From assembly GCA_900316455.1 (NCBI GenBank), contig ONCX01000006.1, positions 1 to 39,885 of the forward strand: DNA of 39,885 bases, given 5' to 3'. This document shows positions 24,849-32,411 of this stretch, piece after piece; position 1 is the stretch's first letter, and each line of letters begins with the position of its first letter. This DNA comes from an uncultured Eubacteriales bacterium. Lineage in GTDB: Bacteria > Bacillota > Clostridia > Oscillospirales > Acutalibacteraceae. The notes under the pieces are model-generated. The model saw only the letters and a list, made by a program, of their open reading frames with translations. It was not told where the DNA came from and ran no database searches. The position numbers were made by a program, and so were the translations under genes.

Positions 24849-26197
24849 TAGAATTTCACAGAGATTATATTGCCAATATGAAGCGCATGCTCGGAGAGGA
24901 ATATTCCGAATATGAAGCCTGTATAAGACAGCCTCATTTCAGGGGAATAAGGATCAATACGCTGAAATTCAGGATTGAAGATTCTGAAAAGCTGGGATTG
25001 CCGATTACCATATGTCCGTTTTCTGAAAGCGGATTCTATCTGAATTCAGACGATCAGAGCATAGGTAATTCTCCGTGGCATCACGCGGGGGCGATTTACT
25101 CTCAGGAGCCTTCCGCAATGTCGGCTGTGACGATACTTGACCCGAAGCCGGGCGAAAAAATACTGGATATGTGCGCTGCTCCCGGAGGAAAATCCACTCA
25201 GATCGCCGCAAAGCTTGATGGAAAAGGCTTGCTGTGGAGCAATGAATATGTCCGTAAGCGGGCGCAGATACTTATTTCAAATGCAGAACGAATGGGGATA
25301 AGGAACTGTGTTGTTTCAAACGCTCATCCCGACAGGCTTGCAGAGAATCTTGGAGGATTTTTCGATCGGGTTCTGGTTGACGCGCCTTGTTCGGGAGAGG
25401 GAATGTTCCGCAGGGATAGGCGCGCTGTGGAGGAATGGTCGCCTGAACATTCCGCGGCATGCGCCGCAAGGCAGCTTGCGATATTAGACAGTGCTGCGAA
25501 ATGTCTTCGCGGAGGCGGAATATTGGTTTATTCCACATGCACGTTTTCTGTTTGTGAAAATGAAGATGTTATATCGGAATTCCTTGACAGCCACCCTGAC
25601 TTTATTCTTGAACCGAGCGGAGTTGAATTTGGCAGGTCCGGATTTGACCGCAGCGAAAAATATGACCTCACCCTTACCCGCAGAATTTTTCCTATGGACG
25701 GTGGCGAGGGACATTTCGCGGCGAAAATGCGAAGAATCGGCGATGAATTTGCTGACCTGCCGAGGTTAGCAGGTAAAAGGAGCTGCGATGAAGAAAAAAA
25801 AGCGGCTGCTTTGTTTGACGAATGCTTTAATATTGAGCCTTACGGCAATATCAAGCTTGTAGGAAACAGCTGCTATATCATTCCGGATATGGTTCCCGAC
25901 GTCAAGGGAGTCGGAATACTGAGGTGCGGAGTGCTTCTTGGCGATGTAATGAAGAACCGTATAGAACCCGCCCACGCGCTTTTCATGGCTGCCGGGGCAA
26001 ACGAATGCAGGGCTATTGTCCGATTGGATCCTGATTCACGCGAGCTGACGGCATTCCTGCACGGTGAGGAAATACATGCCGAAAGCGGTTTAAACGGCTA
26101 TACGGCAATTGCCTGCGGGGACGTTGTAACGGGTTTCGGCAAGTGTACAGGAGACAGGATCAAAAATCGCTATCCAAAGGGACTTCGCATGTTATAG
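24848..26197 (+). CDS. NOL1/NOP2/sun-family RNA m5C methyltransferase (RsmF-like); start uncertain
   Basis: This SAM-dependent enzyme probably makes 5-methylcytosine in rRNA or tRNA. It has the SAM motif DMCAAPGGKSTQIA, the D-A-P-C-S-G-E-G-M-F catalytic Cys motif and the second Cys in STCTFSVCENED. A C-terminal region of about 140 residues (GNSCYIIP, GVLLGDV) looks like the RNA-binding extension of RsmF-type proteins. The first ATG is at 24878 and gives 439 residues. The family's typical N-terminus continues upstream in frame (E-F-H-R-D-Y-I-A-N-M), back to ATA codons at 24845 and 24848 that overlap the radC stop. The start may thus be a non-standard codon (ATA or ATT); 24848 is given as the likely outer limit. 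Confidence 0.88.
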   Translation: MEFHRDYIANMKRMLGEEYSEYEACIRQPHFRGIRINTLKFRIEDSEKLGLPITICPFSESGFYLNSDDQSIGNSPWHHAGAIYSQEPSAMSAVTILDPKPGEKILDMCAAPGGKSTQIAAKLDGKGLLWSNEYVRKRAQILISNAERMGIRNCVVSNAHPDRLAENLGGFFDRVLVDAPCSGEGMFRRDRRAVEEWSPEHSAACAARQLAILDSAAKCLRGGGILVYSTCTFSVCENEDVISEFLDSHPDFILEPSGVEFGRSGFDRSEKYDLTLTRRIFPMDGGEGHFAAKMRRIGDEFADLPRLAGKRSCDEEKKAAALFDECFNIEPYGNIKLVGNSCYIIPDMVPDVKGVGILRCGVLLGDVMKNRIEPAHALFMAAGANECRAIVRLDPDSRELTAFLHGEEIHAESGLNGYTAIACGDVVTGFGKCTGDRIKNRYPKGLRML

Positions 26198-26382
26198 ATT
26201 TATTATTTACGTTATTTTCTTGTTTTTTCAGATTAACATGGTATTTGTTAATTCGCCGGACAAAACGAAGGTCCGTAATGTCACGGCGGAATTCAGTTCG
26301 GGCGAGATTGTTTTTTTTCATTTTGCGGGACTTACGGAATGCCTGCTAATTTACTTACATTTGATTTTGAGGAGTTAATAAG
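26198..26382 (+). promoter_or_regulatory. Structured leader before the LysRS gene
   Basis: AATTCGCCG (26250-26258) can pair with CGGCGGAATT (26284-26293), enclosing a GGAC/GTCC stem. It can also pair with GGCGAGATT (26302-26309 region), which is followed by eight T residues (26311-26318). TCCGTAATGTC (26272-26282) can alternatively pair with GACTTACGGA (about 26329-26338). Such exclusive pairings suit an attenuator. There is no T-box core (AGGGTGG) and no S-box, and no clear promoter is visible. Confidence 0.35.
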
Positions 26383-28401
26383 ATGCATTGGTCAGAAGAA
26401 ATAGCACAGCGCATAATAGAGCGCAATCCTGATAAGGAAGAATACGTATGCGCCGCGGGCATCAGTCCGTCCGGCTCGATACACATCGGCAATTTCCGCG
26501 ATATTGCCACCAGCTATTTTGTTGTACGGGCGCTCAGGGCGAAGGGAAAAAAGGCGAAGCTGCTCTTTTCATGGGACGAATTTGACCGTCTGAGAAAGGT
26601 TCCTGTCAACGTCGCAAAGGTTGACAGCGACTTTGAGAAGTATATCGGAATGCCATACGTCGATGTGAAGAATCCTTTTCCGGATTCGGACGCAAAAAGC
26701 TACGCCGAGTATTTTGAAAAGGAATTCATGAGCTCCATTGAGAAATTCGGCATTGAAATGGACTATCGCTATCAGGCTGATATGTACCGCAGCGGAAAAT
26801 ACACAGAAAATATTCTTCACGCGATAAAGCATCGTGGTGAGATATTTGACATTCTGGACAGCCACCGCACTCAGGACGCGCAGGAGGGGGAGAGGGAAGC
26901 CTACTTCCCTGTGGGAATCTACTGTCACTGCTGCGGCAAGGACACCACAAAGATCACAGCATTCGACGAGGACAGCATGACCGCGGAATATGAATGCGAA
27001 TGCGGTCATCACGGGAGCTTTGACTTCAGAAGTGAGCACAACTGCAAGCTCGCGTGGAAGATCGACTGGCCTATGCGCTGGATGTACGAGGGCGTCGATT
27101 TCGAGCCGGGCGGAAAGGATCACGCGACTGTAAACGGAAGCTATGATACCAGCAAGGAGATATCCAAGGCTATCTTTGGTTACGAGCCGCCAATATTCCA
27201 GGGCTATGAATTCATAGGCATCAAAGGAACGACAGGCAAGATGTCCGGCTCGTCGGGTCTGAATCTCACGCCGGACGCGCTTATGAAGATTTATCAGCCG
27301 GAGGTTATTCTGTGGCTGTATTCAAAGACAGAACCGCTCAAGGCGTTTGATTTCTGCTTTGACGACGGCATTCTCAGACAGTATTTTGAATTTGACAAGA
27401 TGTACAACGCGGTAAAGGAAGGAACAGCGGACGATTACGTAAAGTCCATCATGTATAATACCACGATAGGCGAACGTACCATTGAAACCGTGCCTATGGG
27501 ACTTCTTGTACAGCTTGGCTCCGTTGTTGACTTCAATATTACAATGTTAGAGACTGTCTTTGAAAAAATAGGCACTCCGTATAAGTACGAGCAGTTTGCC
27601 GACCGTCTCGACAGGGCAAAATACTGGCTGGAGCAGTGTGCGCCCGATCAGGTCAATAAGCTTCGCGTTACACGTAATTTTGAAATTTACAATTCACTTT
27701 CCGATGATGAGAAGAAAGAGATAGAGCTGCTTCACGCTTACCTTTCAAAGGGAGGATACACTCTCGACGAACTGAACACTCAGCTTTACGACATTCCAAA
27801 GCAGGTCTTTGACGTGACGGCGATAACCGACAAGGAGCTTAAAAAGATTCAGGGCGCGTTCTTTAAGAATGTTTACCGACTTCTTATTGACAAGGAAAAA
27901 GGTCCAAGGCTTTATCTTTTCCTCTATGCCATTGATCCGGAGCGTTATGTCGGGCTTCTTGACTTTTCATATCCTCAGACTGAGGAGGAAAAGGAGCTTG
28001 ACAAGCCGCCAGTGGAGGAGGAACCGGTTCAGGAAAAGGTTTACGGCGAGCCTGATCCTGTTGCCGATATCAAGGAAGAAATCGACATAGAAACATTTGG
28101 CAAAATAGATCTGCGCGTATGCAGAATAGTCAAGGCGCAGGAGATACGCAAATCAGCGAACTGCCTCAAGCTCACGCTTTTTGACGGAATAAAGGAACGT
28201 GTCATAGTTTCGAGCATCAAGCATGATTATACGCCGGAGCAGCTTGTTGGCAAAAAGATAATAGTGGTAGCCAACCTTGCTCCTGCCCGTTTTTCCGGTG
28301 TTCAGAGCAACGGAATGCTGCTTGCCGCCACAAACAACGCCTGCGGCTGTCAGGTGATATTCGTGGACGACATCGTTCCGGAGGGAACAGCGATAAGGTA
28401 A
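26383..28401 (+). CDS. lysK: Class I lysyl-tRNA synthetase fused to a MetRS-type C-terminal tRNA-binding domain
   Basis: The 672-residue protein charges tRNA-Lys by the class I route found in archaea and some bacteria. Residues 1 to about 540 are LysRS1: the ISPSGSIHIGNFRD block (H34-I-G-N37), CHCCGK with C-E-C zinc-type Cys, AWKIDWPMRW, GGKDHATVNGSYDT, FGYEPP, and K286-M-S-G-S290 as the KMSKS loop. An acidic Pro/Glu linker (about 540-566) leads to residues 567-672. These match the OB-fold tRNA-binding domain normally at the MetRS C-terminus (FGKIDLRV, YTPEQLVGKK, VVANLAPARF, NGMLLAA). LysRS1 is normally about 500-550 residues without this domain. No other synthetase for lysine is in the window. 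Confidence 0.88.
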   Translation: MHWSEEIAQRIIERNPDKEEYVCAAGISPSGSIHIGNFRDIATSYFVVRALRAKGKKAKLLFSWDEFDRLRKVPVNVAKVDSDFEKYIGMPYVDVKNPFPDSDAKSYAEYFEKEFMSSIEKFGIEMDYRYQADMYRSGKYTENILHAIKHRGEIFDILDSHRTQDAQEGEREAYFPVGIYCHCCGKDTTKITAFDEDSMTAEYECECGHHGSFDFRSEHNCKLAWKIDWPMRWMYEGVDFEPGGKDHATVNGSYDTSKEISKAIFGYEPPIFQGYEFIGIKGTTGKMSGSSGLNLTPDALMKIYQPEVILWLYSKTEPLKAFDFCFDDGILRQYFEFDKMYNAVKEGTADDYVKSIMYNTTIGERTIETVPMGLLVQLGSVVDFNITMLETVFEKIGTPYKYEQFADRLDRAKYWLEQCAPDQVNKLRVTRNFEIYNSLSDDEKKEIELLHAYLSKGGYTLDELNTQLYDIPKQVFDVTAITDKELKKIQGAFFKNVYRLLIDKEKGPRLYLFLYAIDPERYVGLLDFSYPQTEEEKELDKPPVEEEPVQEKVYGEPDPVADIKEEIDIETFGKIDLRVCRIVKAQEIRKSANCLKLTLFDGIKERVIVSSIKHDYTPEQLVGKKIIVVANLAPARFSGVQSNGMLLAATNNACGCQVIFVDDIVPEGTAIR

Positions 28402-28425
28402 TCTGATAAGTTTAATTGAATAATT

Positions 28426-28504
28426 GCGCGCGAATTTTTGAGAGTCTGTTCGGATTCTCAGAGAATGATCTGAGATATTATTAACAGATTGAAAATTCGT
28501 GCGC
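28426..28504. other. Long imperfect inverted repeat after the LysRS gene
   Basis: GCGCGCGAATTTT (28426-28438) pairs with AAAATTCGTGCGC (28492-28504), 13 bp with one G-U pair. Inside, TCTCAG and CTGAGA form a further stem (28457-28476 region). TTTCTATTG follows, so it may terminate the LysRS transcript weakly or be a structured RNA. Confidence 0.5.
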
Positions 28505-28510
28505 TTTCTA

Positions 28511-28539
28511 TTGTAGTAGAGATAAATATTTGATATAAT
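28511..28539 (+). promoter_or_regulatory. Promoter for tmk
   Basis: TTGTAG (28511-28516), a 17-nt spacer and TATAAT (28534-28539) preceded by TGA (extended -10). The start of tmk is about 12 nt past the predicted transcription start, so its leader is very short. Confidence 0.62.
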
Positions 28540-28557
28540 TAAGCGATAAGGGGTGTT

Positions 28558-29235
28558 TTGATTTTGGAAAAGCACAATCTGATCGTGATAGAGGGGCTTG
28601 ACGGCAGCGGTAAAGGTACGCAGACAGCTCTGTTGCGTGACCGAATTATTTCAGAGGGATATGCTGTGAAACAGATATCCTTTCCCAACTACGCCGAAAG
28701 CTCCGCTTCGCTTGTAAAAAGCTATCTTTCGGGAGAATTCGGCAGCTCGCCTGATTCAGTCAACGCTTACGCGGCTTCCAGTTTCTACGCTGTGGACAGA
28801 TACGCGGCTTATAAGAAGCATTGGGAAGCCGATTATCTCGGCGGAATGAATATTTTAGCCGACCGCTATACCACCTCCAATGCCGTCTATCAGATGACCA
28901 AGCTTCCCAAAAAAGAGTGGGACAGTTATCTTGAATGGTTAGAGGATTATGAATACAGACTGCTGGAGCTTCCGTCTCCGGATAAGGTGATATATCTTGA
29001 TATGTCTCCGCAGGTGTCGCAGAAGCTGATGTCGGGCAGATACAGCGGCGACGAATCGCGCAAGGATATTCACGAGGTCAACATTTCATTTCAGGAGCAG
29101 TGCCGTCGTTCAGCGCTTTATTCAGCCGAAAGGCTCGGGTGGAATGTGATAAGCTGCAGCGACGGGGAAATGCCATGCGGCATTGATGAAATTTCGGATA
29201 AAATCTGGAACGCGGTGCGCGAAAGCCTTATTTAG
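28558..29235 (+). CDS. tmk: Thymidylate kinase
   Basis: The 225-residue P-loop kinase phosphorylates dTMP to dTDP for DNA synthesis. The Walker A loop is E-G-L-D-G-S-G-K-G-T-Q, the base-binding D-R-Y motif is in ADRYTTSNAVYQ, and YLDMSP matches the region before the lid. The lid holds R-Y-S-G-D-E. Translation begins at TTG: 28558 lies 4 nt after AAGGGG, and 28564 lies 10 nt after it; either is possible, and no in-frame ATG precedes the P-loop. The downstream DUF2156 gene begins 19 nt after the stop and is probably cotranscribed. Confidence 0.9.
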   Translation: MILEKHNLIVIEGLDGSGKGTQTALLRDRIISEGYAVKQISFPNYAESSASLVKSYLSGEFGSSPDSVNAYAASSFYAVDRYAAYKKHWEADYLGGMNILADRYTTSNAVYQMTKLPKKEWDSYLEWLEDYEYRLLELPSPDKVIYLDMSPQVSQKLMSGRYSGDESRKDIHEVNISFQEQCRRSALYSAERLGWNVISCSDGEMPCGIDEISDKIWNAVRESLI

Positions 29236-29254
29236 ACGGACAGGATGTTAAAAA

Positions 29255-30175
29255 ATGCTTGATTTCCATATACCTGAGCTTGAAGACAAAAATTGGATAG
29301 ATGAAATATTTGAAGGAACCGAATACATGGGCTGCTTTTGCTCTTTTGCGACTCTTTGGCTGTGGAAGGACCGCTATTATACCGAGGTTGCGCGGTTTGG
29401 AGACTGTCTGCTCATTCGCGGCGTTGACGATGAAAAAAATATATACTACATGTATCCGATGGGGAAGAGCTATGACGTGAGCGACGTTATTACGGTTCTC
29501 AGGAAGGACGCGGCGGAATCCGGCACGCGTCTGATGATTTACTGCGCGGAGCAGTGGCAGTGCGATGAAATAAGAGGGGCTTTCCCTGGCGAATTTGAGT
29601 TCAACGAACAGCGTGGGGATTTCGATTATATCTACCGTTCGGAGGATCTCATTAATTTAGGCGGTAAGAAATACCATGCCAAACGAAACCATATCAGCAA
29701 ATTTATACGCAGTTTTCCGGATTGGCGATACGAGGATATCAGCAGCGGCAGCATAAACGAATGCATGGATTTTGCGTCAAGGCTGCTTGAAAGAAGCATT
29801 GCGGGTCAGGACGAGGAAGAGGTCTTTGAACTGTGCATGGAAAATTCCGCTATAGCCGCCGCGCTCAGGAATTTTGACAAGCTGGGCATGGAGGGCGGTC
29901 TGCTTTGCGTCGGTGGCAGAATAATCGCCATGACTATAGGCGAACCGCTGAACAGCAGAGTGTTTGTCACTCACTTTGAGAAAGCAGACACGGATTTTGA
30001 CGGCGCGTACACAATGATAAACAATCAGTTTGCGAAAAACCGGCTTTCGTCATATGAATATGTCAACCGCGAGGAGGACATGGACAAAGAGGGTTTAAGG
30101 CGAGCGAAGCTCTCATATTATCCGGATATCCTTTTGGAAAAATTCAGCGCTGAGGATATTTCCGATGCAAAATGA
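29255..30175 (+). CDS. DUF2156-domain protein (soluble MprF C-terminal-like GNAT fold)
   Basis: The 306-residue protein matches DUF2156, the double-GNAT fold that forms the catalytic part of lysyl-phosphatidylglycerol synthases (MprF). Diagnostic blocks are FCSFATLWLW, a KYHAKRNHISKF motif at about residues 143-154, and the C-terminal N-R-E-E-D-M-D-K-E-G-L-R-R-A-K-L-S-Y-Y-P. There are no membrane helices, so it is a free-standing soluble form. MprF relatives use aminoacyl-tRNA; whether this one does is unknown. It sits between tmk and a GNAT gene, two genes downstream of the lysyl-tRNA synthetase. Confidence 0.85.
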   Translation: MLDFHIPELEDKNWIDEIFEGTEYMGCFCSFATLWLWKDRYYTEVARFGDCLLIRGVDDEKNIYYMYPMGKSYDVSDVITVLRKDAAESGTRLMIYCAEQWQCDEIRGAFPGEFEFNEQRGDFDYIYRSEDLINLGGKKYHAKRNHISKFIRSFPDWRYEDISSGSINECMDFASRLLERSIAGQDEEEVFELCMENSAIAAALRNFDKLGMEGGLLCVGGRIIAMTIGEPLNSRVFVTHFEKADTDFDGAYTMINNQFAKNRLSSYEYVNREEDMDKEGLRRAKLSYYPDILLEKFSAEDISDAK

Positions 30176-30208
30176 TTTTTTATTTAGGAGAGGCAGTGAA
30201 ACACCGGC

Positions 30209-31120
30209 ATGATAGTTTTCCCTCAGGACAGCATGAAAAGCGATCTGGAGCGTCTGTGGCGCATGTGCTTCGGAGATACTGATGAATATATACGTTATTT
30301 TTTTGTGAACAGATATGTTCCGGAGAATTGTCTTGTCTTTGTCGATGACGCGGTACGCCGTCCTGTCGCTATGCTTCACCTGCTGAATTTATTCATAGCC
30401 GAGGACGGAGGTCTTGTGCCGTCACAGTACATCTATGCCGCCTGTACACGCCCCGATTACCGCAGACAGGGGATTATGCGACAATTGATCGAGATGGCGC
30501 AGAAGCTCGGCGAATACCGCAATCTGAAATATTCTGTTACCGTACCGGCGCAGCCGAGGCTTTTCAGATATTACGCAAGATACGGATTTGAAAAATGCTA
30601 TAAAAACCGCGTGGTATATATGGATCGTTCGGACGTTGAATTTCTTAGCAGGAATGCGCCGGAAATAATCGGCGGCATACGTGAAACAATGATGAAGCTT
30701 GGCGAGGTTTATTCATTCAGACGGGAAATGCTTGTTGACAGGGACGGATTTGCGATATGGGACAGCAATGCGCTCCGGTATGCCATAAGCAGTCATGAGC
30801 ATGACGGAGGGCATATTGTCACGCTTTCCTACGGCGGCGATTTCGGCTATGCGTTTTGCAGCGAGGAAGAGGGAATCGTCAGGATTACGGAATTCATAGT
30901 AAAGGAGCATTTTGCGTCGTCGCTGCTTCGCAGGGTGCTTCAGAGCTATCCGAAAGCAAATAAATTTGTTTTCCGGCTTCCGGTTTACGACACTTTCTTT
31001 GAGAAATACGGAGAGGTTGTTGATTTTGCAATGATCTGCCGCAATGACGGAAAAAATCCGGTGTCGATAACTACGCTTGACGGCATGAGAACCCCGTATC
31101 TCGGTCTGGCGCTCGACTGA
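30209..31120 (+). CDS. GNAT-family N-acetyltransferase, two-domain
   Basis: The 303-residue protein has an N-terminal GNAT domain with the acetyl-CoA motif region A-C-T-R-P-D-Y-R-R-Q-G-I-M-R-Q-L and a FRYYARYGFEKCY segment typical of motif B. The C-terminal half (about residues 160-303) resembles a second, degenerate GNAT or Eis-like C-terminal part. The substrate is unknown. The ATG at 30209 has AGGAG about 19 nt upstream, which is distant, so the start is not certain. It follows the DUF2156 gene by 33 nt and probably belongs to the tmk transcript. No terminator is clear before the next promoter. Confidence 0.82.
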   Translation: MIVFPQDSMKSDLERLWRMCFGDTDEYIRYFFVNRYVPENCLVFVDDAVRRPVAMLHLLNLFIAEDGGLVPSQYIYAACTRPDYRRQGIMRQLIEMAQKLGEYRNLKYSVTVPAQPRLFRYYARYGFEKCYKNRVVYMDRSDVEFLSRNAPEIIGGIRETMMKLGEVYSFRREMLVDRDGFAIWDSNALRYAISSHEHDGGHIVTLSYGGDFGYAFCSEEEGIVRITEFIVKEHFASSLLRRVLQSYPKANKFVFRLPVYDTFFEKYGEVVDFAMICRNDGKNPVSITTLDGMRTPYLGLALD

Positions 31121-31149
31121 AAAATAAACAAGTTTTAAGATTTTGTTTA

Positions 31150-31177
31150 TTGATAAATGGAATATTAGTGTTATAAT
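31150..31177 (+). promoter_or_regulatory. Promoter for the DJ-1/cyclo-ligase/mltG operon
   Basis: TTGATA (31150-31155), a 16-nt spacer and TATAAT (31172-31177) lie in the AT-rich gap after the GNAT gene, about 45 nt before the DJ-1 start. Confidence 0.65.
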
Positions 31178-31221
31178 GAATATAATAAATTAATTGATAA
31201 AACGTTAGGAATGATAAGTTT

Positions 31222-31761
31222 ATGGTTTATGTTATGCTTGCCGACGGCTTTGAAGAGGTTGAGGCACTGGCTCCGGTGGATATGCTCAGACGTGCGGGCG
31301 TAAATGTCAGGACAGTCGGGGTAACGGGCGACGCGGTAAGAGGCTCTCACGGAATAGTGGTTGCGGCGGACATCACAGCTCAGGAGATGGACATGGCTGA
31401 CGCCGAGATGCTTATTCTTCCCGGAGGAATGCCCGGCACGCTGAATCTTGAAAAGTCAGAGTACGTACAGGCGGCGTTGGAATACTGTTACGAAAACGGA
31501 ATACACATTGCGGCTATTTGCGCGGCTCCCTCAATACTGGGGCATAAGGGCTACCTCAGAGGAAGATATGCCATTTGTTTCCCCGGATATGAGAGCGAGC
31601 TGAATTGCCGTAAGGTTTCCGATAAGCCTGTAATAACCGACGACGGGATTACCACGGCAAAAAGTGCGGGCTACGCTGTAAATTTCGGCTGTGAGCTTGT
31701 AAATGTTCTTCTTGGACCGGAAAAGGCAACTGCCGTTTCCGACGCGGTATACCAGCCGTGA
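31222..31761 (+). CDS. DJ-1/PfpI (YajL/ThiJ) family protein
   Basis: The 179-residue flavodoxin-like-fold protein has the family's reactive cysteine C100 in A-A-I-C-A-A-P-S-I-L-G, the partner Glu in D-G-F-E-E-V-E-A near the N-terminus, and LILPGGMPG. DJ-1 relatives act as redox-responsive chaperones or glyoxalase-like enzymes, and the exact reaction in bacteria is debated. Old annotations as thiamine synthesis (ThiJ) are not supported by the neighbours. Its TGA overlaps the GTG start of the cyclo-ligase gene, so the two are translationally coupled. Confidence 0.93.
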   Translation: MVYVMLADGFEEVEALAPVDMLRRAGVNVRTVGVTGDAVRGSHGIVVAADITAQEMDMADAEMLILPGGMPGTLNLEKSEYVQAALEYCYENGIHIAAICAAPSILGHKGYLRGRYAICFPGYESELNCRKVSDKPVITDDGITTAKSAGYAVNFGCELVNVLLGPEKATAVSDAVYQP

Positions 31762-32411
31762 ATTATTATATGAAAGAGGACATCAGACGTGTCAAGACAG
31801 AGCTGAGACAGAATGTGAAGCAGATGCGAATGGCGCTTGACCCGAACGTTAAGAAACGAATGGACGAAGCCATTACGGACACATTTCTTCGAGGCACTTC
31901 CTATACTCGCAGCGATGTGATTCTCACATACGTTTCAACAAACATCGAGGTAAGTACCGAGCGGATAATATTGACAGCTCTGAATGACGGGAAGCGTGTG
32001 GCGTGTCCAAGATGCGTTGACGGCACACGTGAGATGGAATTTTATTATATAGAATCGCTTGACGAACTCAAGCCGAGAACCTTCGGCGTGCGTGAGCCTG
32101 ATGCGGATCGCGGCAGGCTTTATGACGGCAGCGGATATCCTGTCTGCATTGTACCCGGATTGTCATTTGACAGATGGGGCTTTCGTTTAGGATATGGAAA
32201 GGGATATTATGACAGGTTCCTTTCAAGATACAACGGCTGGACGGTGGGATTGTGTTACAGCGAGTGCGTTCAGTACAAGTTGCCGCACGGTCGTTTTGAC
32301 AGACCTGTAGATCGCCTTATAACTGAAAAATATCTGCGTATATGTGATGATGTACGCACAGGAAAGGGCGTAAGAAATAAAAAAATGATACCGAGGAGGC
32401 AAAAAACATGA
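31758..32411 (+). CDS. 5-formyltetrahydrofolate cyclo-ligase
   Basis: The 217-residue protein converts 5-formyl-THF to 5,10-methenyl-THF with ATP, returning a storage or inhibitory folate to the one-carbon pool. The family motif is complete near the C-terminus: V-P-G-L-S-F-D-R-W-G-F-R-L-G-Y-G-K-G-Y-Y. An N-terminal KTELRQNVKQMR segment matches the usual R-K-x-x-R helix. The GTG at 31758 sits in a GTGA overlap with the DJ-1 gene; ATG 31770 four codons later is an alternative. The 3' end overlaps the mltG ATG by four bases (ATGA). Confidence 0.93.
   Translation: MNYYMKEDIRRVKTELRQNVKQMRMALDPNVKKRMDEAITDTFLRGTSYTRSDVILTYVSTNIEVSTERIILTALNDGKRVACPRCVDGTREMEFYYIESLDELKPRTFGVREPDADRGRLYDGSGYPVCIVPGLSFDRWGFRLGYGKGYYDRFLSRYNGWTVGLCYSECVQYKLPHGRFDRPVDRLITEKYLRICDDVRTGKGVRNKKMIPRRQKT

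Noticed and set aside
26198-26382. T-box or SAM riboswitch before the LysRS gene
   Set aside because: No AGGGTGG-like core, no specifier stem and too short for a canonical T-box; no S-box core elements were found.
26569-27123. Minus-strand open frame of 184 codons inside the LysRS gene
   Set aside because: It is antisense to conserved synthetase motifs, and its composition is that of a shadow frame.
26383-28401. Reading this gene as methionyl-tRNA synthetase because of its C-terminal domain
   Set aside because: The body has the LysRS1-specific ISPSGSIHIGNFRD, GGKDH and KMSGS blocks and lacks MetRS core motifs; only the last 105 residues are MetRS-like.
31222-31761. Thiamine-synthesis (ThiJ) role for the DJ-1 gene
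   Set aside because: The name is historical; no thiamine genes or TPP riboswitch are nearby, and the sequence shows a general DJ-1 protein.
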